Shown: positions 11,412-15,857 of the stretch, in pieces | Numbering within the stretch: the first letter of the stretch is position 1 | Layout of the letters: each line of letters opens with the position of its first letter | Notes under the pieces: model-generated | Told to the model about the DNA's origin: nothing | What the model saw: the letters and a program-made list of their open reading frames with translations, nothing else | The model's database searches: none | DNA from: Dinochytrium kinnereticum | Lineage: Eukaryota; Chytridiomycota; Chytridiomycetes; Chytridiales; Chytridiaceae | Direction of reading: 5' to 3' | Length of the DNA: 15,857 nt | Assembly: GCA_027604005.1 (NCBI GenBank) | Contig: JADGJT010000320.1 | Location: 11,077 to 26,933 of the forward strand | Position numbers and translations under genes: made by a program

Positions 11412-14400
11412 TCAATTAGGAATGACGATCGGCTTTCCCTTGCCACTATGCTTCTTGCTCCCCGCCCCAGTCCCTTCGGCCCCCGCCTTAAAATCAAACA
11501 CAGCCTTCTTCAAAACCCGTGTATTCACAATCTCCTTCTTCGTAACCTCCTTCCTCATAAACTCTTGCTTCACAGCTATCCTCTTCCCATCTCCAACCTT
11601 CCTAGCCTTTTCTAACGGCACCTCAACGACATCATCGTCCTCATCAGACGACGCAAACCTCTTTTTCTTCGCAACATTCTCCGTAGGATCACTGACCACC
11701 GCAGGCTCTAAGGGACCAGTCAACCGCTTATCCGCACAAGATTTACCCATCATCGTCGTCACATTCACACGTTTCTCACCACTCCCAGCGATGAAGCCTC
11801 CTCTTGCGCGATAACGAGTATTCCCGTGATGATTGAACGAGTACCGATGATTCCTCTTTCCTTGATACGGACGCCCACCTCCCTGTCCATAAATGTAGCC
11901 TTGTTGAGCAGTACAGGTGTGAGGAAAAGAGTTCGTGCAGCCCATAGAAAAGGCGTTGATTTGGCATGTGGGTCGAAGGGGAAAAGTGTAAGGTGAGGAT
12001 AATGGCAGGAATTTTGGTTTTGGAGGAAGGTTTTTGAATTTTGCGTGAGGGTTACGGAGGGCCATGGCTGCTTCGTGGCAGAATCTCTTAAAGTCCATCT
12101 GGTCCCGTTTTTTTAGATATTCATCAAAAGTCCTTTTCCGTTAAGGTGGGCGAAATATTATATAATTAGCATAAATGTGGTAAGAAGCGTGGAAGGAAAA
12201 AGAAACATACGAGCAGTTGGCTTCGTCCTGCAAGAACTGAAAACAATGAAGAGTGACGTAGGAATGGTACGCATTGTAAAGCATCGTTCCTATCACTCTC
12301 ATCCAAGTAAGTCCGCAAGGACTCAACCCCTCATGTCGAGCCCTCACCAACTCCAAATGCCGCGAATAGGCACTCACTCCTCCCTTGATTCTTTTCCAAA
12401 CCGCAACAAGTGTGGGAGCGATCCTCTCGCCAGGCGGGAAAGGTCTGTTAGTCTGACCAACTATCTCCTGAAGCGCCAACCAGAGTTTAAAATGAAAGAG
12501 AATGGTCGAGTCGTCCACTGCCCATCCCTTATCCAGAACGTTTCGGAAGGTGTCAGGAATGATGGCTTCCTTCACCTCCGTCTTGGCGTAAACCCAACCC
12601 AGGTACATTTTCCGCAAATTTCTCAACGCGCTCAGGTACACCACTCGCTGTTCCTCTGCGACCTTAACAAGGACGACGCGGATGATCTGGGTCTTGGAAG
12701 CGTAGACGATTATCCCGCAAAAAAGGTCCCCACAGGCAGCAGTATGCATCACGTGTCCGCGATGAGAGGCATCCGGAACCATTTCCGCCAAGGCCTCACT
12801 AAATCGTTCAGGACCATCAAACCCCACAACCCCGACCCTTCCATTATTCTTTGCGACGGTCTCCTGATATTTCGAGTCATGAGAAGACTCGCAAATCCTG
12901 ATCATGACCCCGGCCAGCCCCGTTTCCTCCTTTCCAACCTTCACGATTCCAATCGCGGTGGGGGAAAACACGGCCTCCATCACTCCTTTTCGACAGAGAA
13001 GCCCGTACTGTTTAAAAAGAATCATCCGAGCGGTAGATTGTTTTTTTAGAAACACAGAAAGTCGATCCATAATCAAGGACTCCCGTTCTGAATTCTCTGT
13101 ATCCGCATGCATCGCCGGAGAAAACCAACCCCCCAAAAACACTTCAGCAACACTTCTTGGCTGCGTCAACCTCGTTCGAAGTTCATCGACCTCCCCGTGA
13201 ATCGAAAAGCCTCTCGCCTCGCACTCTTTCCTTAGACCAGATGCAGAAAGTTTGGACACCTCCTTGATCGACATGAGCTGCGATTGACGTGCCAAAACCT
13301 CGGCTTTCAGTGAGAGCATTTTTATCACGGCTGTGAGTTCTGGAGCGGCGTTGGGAGCTTGTGAGGCTGCTACAAAGATAGCTGAGGCGAGGTGCTCGGT
13401 GATGCGGAATTTTCTCATGGCTTCTGAGACGGCGCAGTGACGGTCTTGGGTGAGAGCTTGAACTTTGGCTTCGAATATCCTGATTCCAACATATATACAA
13501 GCGGGGGAAAATGAATAAACATCACAAACTTCTTTTTTTTTTTACGTACGCAAACTTGGACTCGTCCTGGCCCGCACCATGAATCGTCCTCCTCTCTCCA
13601 TTCCTCTCCGTCATGACCGTACACTTCCCAGGCCCAAACTGAACTAAAGACGTGTACCCCAACACCCTTTCCTCTCCATTCCCAACCCTCAAACTCAAAG
13701 CAAACATCTTCTCCTTTCCCTCCGCATCCATCGCGTTCTTCTCCTTCCCCATCCTCTTCCTCCATTTCCATTCAGGCATCATGGCACCCTCACAACCCTC
13801 ACCCCTCCCAAACGACCCAGGACCCTCTCCGTGACAGATTCCAACCACCTTCCCACCTGCTCCCAAGATGAGATTGAGAATGTTGGAGTCGTGATGACAT
13901 GCGTCCAACGCGATGATGTTGTCCAACCGAATCTTCATGGCCCCAGTCAAATCCCTTAGCAGAACCTCAACACAGTCTCCAGGCGCATCCCCATGCTGAG
14001 GCATGTAACTTCCAAGATGGAGGTTCGAGCACAACGAGTTCATTCCATGATGAGGTCCAAACCTGAATCCCAAAAAAAAAAAAAAACAACCAAAAAAAAC
14101 AAAAAAAAAAACAACAACCACAAATAATAATCAGCACTTCAAGAATTCATCACATCCAAAAAAACTCAACTCCACCCCACCTGCGATGACATCCTGACCT
14201 CCCACCATCCTCACCCAAACCCTCCTCAACGTCCCCGTCAATCGATAAAATCGAATGACTCTTCACATATCCCAGCCGTCCACACAACTTCCTCAAGCAG
14301 GCAAGCAAATCAGTCAACCTCTCACTTTGCTGAACCAGAGTCCAATCCAGATCTGACTCCAGGATCTCTGGAGAATTTGGGACACGGCTGAAGAGCCTTA

Positions 14401-15087
14401 GAATCTTCAGATACTCTGCGTAGGACATGCCACCTTCACTTGTGGTGTACTCCCATCGTCGCCCGTTGTCAAAGTACGTGGAGGCTGGGATATTGTACCG
14501 TGTTAAAAACAGCTCGACCTGTCAGAAGGCGAAAAGAAAAAGGAAAAATATTGGACGGAGAGTGAGTTGCATAAGAGAGATGTCAGACCCAAGAGTTCTT
14601 TTGCGGAGCCAGAAAACACTTCAAACGGAAAGAAAAAGAGAAGACCCAGAACCAGAAAACGTGAACCCCTCAAGCACCTCATAACAAACAACAACAAAAA
14701 AGAAAAAACACCTCCCCCCCCCTCCCCCCCCCCAAAAAAAACAAAGGTCACAAACCACCTACTCACACTCAAAAACTCCCAAACCCCATCACTCCCAATC
14801 CCACACCCCTCCCTCAAAACCTCAACAAAAAGATTCATAATCCCCCCATCAAAATCCCACCAAAGCCTCACAGCATCCTCAGCCGAAACCTCCCCCATCT
14901 CCAACCTCTCAACCCCCTTCAAACTCCTCACCCTCTTCATCATCCTCCCAGCCATCACCGTGGCCTCTCTCCTCGCAGCATCAAGCAGCATCCTATCGAT
15001 GCCATCATCAAAATCAAGGTGGTGGAGCTGTTGCTGTTTCGACGTTATCCATTTTAAGGCATCATCGTTGAGCTGTTGTTGACTCAT
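11412..15087 (-). CDS. Transposase-like protein (probable DDE, PiggyBac-like) with internal SAP motif, 5 exons
   Basis: Exons on the minus strand: 15087-14767, 14518-14181, 14062-13550, 13479-12211, 12132-11412; all four introns are GT..AG and in phase, giving about 1,053 residues. Candidate catalytic Asp positions are SID at about 201 and ALD at about 273. The latter is followed by HHDSNILNLIL and a glycine-containing turn, resembling the second Asp region of PiggyBac transposases; the spacing of about 72 is close to that family. A SAP DNA-binding motif lies at about 465-498 (LSASGLRKECEARG, then a conserved Gly, then DELRTRL). Near 754-765 comes WKRIKGGVSAYSR, matching the KGGVD block of PiggyBac, with a downstream LYNAYHSYV helix. 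Here the Asp is Ser (about 760), whereas the decayed copy at 9095-10144 keeps Asp. The C-terminus is basic: a Gly/Arg/Asn-rich stretch, then KKKR followed by SSDEDDD, then a Lys-rich end. This suggests a nuclear DNA-binding protein. The distance from the second Asp to KGGVS is about 487 residues, much longer than in classical PiggyBac, so it may be a distinct or highly inserted family. The coding status is strong, the family assignment moderate. Confidence 0.72.
14072..14112. repeat. A-rich tract (U-rich in the transcript) next to the acceptor of intron 2
   Basis: Runs of A (15 at 14072-14086, then further A-runs broken by C) on the plus strand lie in the 118-nt intron 14063-14180 of the transposase-like gene. 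On the transcript they form a long U-rich tract directly before the acceptor at 14063, as is typical of a polypyrimidine tract but unusually long for this window. Confidence 0.6.
14714..14741. repeat. C9-T-C10-A8 homopolymer tract in intron 1 of the transposase-like gene
   Basis: Nine C (14714-14722), a T, ten C (14724-14733) and then eight A (14734-14741) on the plus strand. It lies in the 248-nt first intron (14519-14766), just inside the donor. On the transcript it is G-rich, so the pre-mRNA carries two long G runs about 25-50 nt from the 5' splice site. Length is likely to vary between isolates and between assemblies. Confidence 0.8.
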
Positions 15088-15191
15088 GGATCAAAAAAAG
15101 AATCTGGAGGATGGGTCCAAGTGCGGAAGTTGTTTTTTTCCCCCCTGTGACAACAGCCCTGGTGGTTCTCTCCTCCTTCTCTTCTCCGGTC

Positions 15192-15366
15192 GTGGAGGAA
15201 CAAACGTGAAAAAAAAGACTGACGGCGCGCCAAGTCTTTTTTTTGCTCAGACTCTCTCTCGGGGGTGGAGAAACAAGCGTGAAAAAAGGCGTCAATGTGA
15301 ATGGCTGTTCTCTCCTCTTTGGGTGCGGGGGGAAAAGGGGTGGAGAAACAAAACACGCAGCAAAGG
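15192..15366. repeat. Degenerate tandem repeat, period about 74 bp, three copies
   Basis: The core GTGGAGRAACAA recurs at 15192, 15265 and 15340, spaced 73 and 75 bp apart. Copies 1 and 2 agree over 21 of 23 bases (through CGTGAAAAAA); copy 3 diverges after the first 12. Each core is preceded by a CTCTCTC/TTCTCTCC pyrimidine stretch (around 15167, 15252 and 15309). The repeat sits 100-280 bp upstream of the transposase-like start, where sub-terminal repeats or an untranslated leader might be expected. Confidence 0.6.
15209..15244. repeat. Perfect 12+12 bp inverted repeat around a GGCGCGCC palindrome
   Basis: Left arm AAAAAAAAGACT (15209-15220) and right arm AGTCTTTTTTTT (15233-15244) are exact reverse complements. 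They are separated by 12 bases that contain the 8-bp self-complementary core GGCGCGCC at 15224-15231. In RNA it could form a stem ending in a U8 run, reminiscent of a hairpin terminator in form, though no such mechanism is expected for a fungal mRNA gene. It lies within the first copy of the 74-bp repeat. Confidence 0.75.
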
Positions 15367-15712
15367 ACGACGTTAAGTACTTTAAAAAACTTTCCTTCCA
15401 CCCACAACCACAACCAACCCTGCATCATCAACGCAACGAAAACTGGGAGACACTCGTCATGAAGTTTTTACGTATCAGGCTTACGGCATCATCGTAGATA
15501 CGAATAATCAACAACACACTCACAGCCAATTCACGAGATTTTTCAAGGTCTAATCTCGTACATCCAAATATAACGCTCAACGGAACCACCCACTGATTGC
15601 ATGGGAAATCGGTTGCATGAGCTGAACCAAAGTTGGCGGGAGAGGCCAGAGGGGAGGGAGGGAGAGGCCTTTTCTGTTGTAAATGACGCGTGAGGTGACG
15701 CGTCCAGGCGCC

Positions 15713-15857
15713 ATGGTGGGTGGGAACATGGCCCACTCGTCACCCTACGCGGCGCAGTTGGGGCTGAGGATAGGGTATCTGAGAGGGTATCTGTGGAGGT
15801 GCATCATGGGTATCTACAAAGATATCATGAGGCACAGCCAGGTCAAGGACGCACAGC
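15713..15857 (+). CDS. Possible 5' end of an unidentified gene running off the right edge
   Basis: An ATG at 15713 in a strong start context (GCGCCATGG) opens a frame of 48 codons with no stop up to the window end. The composition is protein-like rather than low-complexity: Gly-Tyr-Leu occurs twice, followed by Trp-Arg-Cys and several hydrophobic and aromatic residues. The underlying DNA has three copies of GGGTATCT (15773, 15785, 15808). A second in-frame ATG occurs at 15728. I do not recognise the family. The frame is short and could contain an unseen intron, so this is tentative. Confidence 0.4.
   Translation, partial: MVGGNMAHSSPYAAQLGLRIGYLRGYLWRCIMGIYKDIMRHSQVKDAQ

Larger units (their letters stand above)
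15088..15712. other. Upstream region of the transposase-like gene, with simple repeats
   Basis: About 625 bases with no convincing gene. It lies upstream of the minus-strand start at 15087 and of a possible plus-strand start at 15713, so it may act as a shared divergent promoter. The left third carries the 74-bp tandem repeat and the inverted repeat listed separately. Open frames on both strands here (for example 15062-15295, 15084-15431, 15086-15376) run through this repeat and look incidental. Confidence 0.5.

Noticed and set aside
12177..13049. 290-codon plus-strand open frame
   Set aside because: It lies wholly antisense to exon 4 of the transposase-like gene, which aligns with the relic in the minus-strand frame; the plus frame shows no domain.
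14567..15082. 171-codon plus-strand frame rich in Lys/Pro/Ser/Thr
   Set aside because: It is antisense to the first exon and the homopolymer-rich intron of the transposase-like gene; its composition reflects C- and A-runs.
14503..15087. Unspliced 194-codon version of the transposase first exon
   Set aside because: After residue 107 it becomes Gly/Phe/Leu low-complexity from G- and T-runs; a GTGAGT donor at 14766 and an acceptor at 14519 restore a protein-like sequence in phase.
15084..15431. Overlapping 77-115 codon minus-strand frames upstream of the transposase-like start
   Set aside because: They read through the 74-bp tandem repeat in several frames, which keeps frames open by chance; no frame joins to the exon at 15087 with a good splice signal.

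Overview
The window looks like nuclear DNA of a fungus, most likely a basidiomycete. Genes are split by short introns (40-80 nt typical, a few 118-248 nt) with GT..AG ends, and CTAAY-like branch sites are visible in several. Proteins are rich in Ser/Pro. The first gene carries a Cep57/Ppc89-type spindle-pole domain together with linker motifs that I associate with fungal members. The assignment to Basidiomycota rests on general style and memory of the family, not on a search. There are no bacterial-type operons, tRNAs, rRNAs or CRISPR arrays.

Layout. (1) 36-5933, minus strand: an eight-exon gene for a protein of about 1,770 residues, a long disordered Ser/Pro region followed by coiled coils and a C-terminal Cep57-type microtubule-binding domain. 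It is a predicted spindle pole body/microtubule-organising scaffold. (2) 6477-8643, minus strand: a two-exon gene for a 677-residue Pro/Ser/Ala-rich protein with four NPF motifs, a DPF, a charged helical segment with repeated ubiquitin-binding (MIU-like) cores and a C-terminal PPPY. It is a predicted endocytic or ubiquitin-ligase adaptor. (3) 9095-10144, plus strand: a decayed copy of the second half of the gene described next. (4) 11412-15087, minus strand: a five-exon gene for about 1,053 residues that looks like a DDE (PiggyBac-like) transposase with a SAP DNA-binding motif in the middle and a basic, glycine-rich tail. (5) 15713-15857, plus strand: a possible start of another gene running off the right edge.

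The most interesting part is the right half. The relic and the intact gene are tail-to-tail paralogues, so they form a family, probably a transposable element. The decayed copy keeps KGGVD at the position that corresponds to the last catalytic Asp in PiggyBac transposases, while the intact, fully open copy has KGGVS. If the family assignment holds, the intact gene may be catalytically dead, perhaps retained for DNA binding. I found no terminal inverted repeats or target-site duplications by eye, so element ends are not defined. Upstream of the intact gene lie a degenerate tandem repeat of about 74 bp and a perfect 12+12 bp inverted repeat around a GGCGCGCC core.
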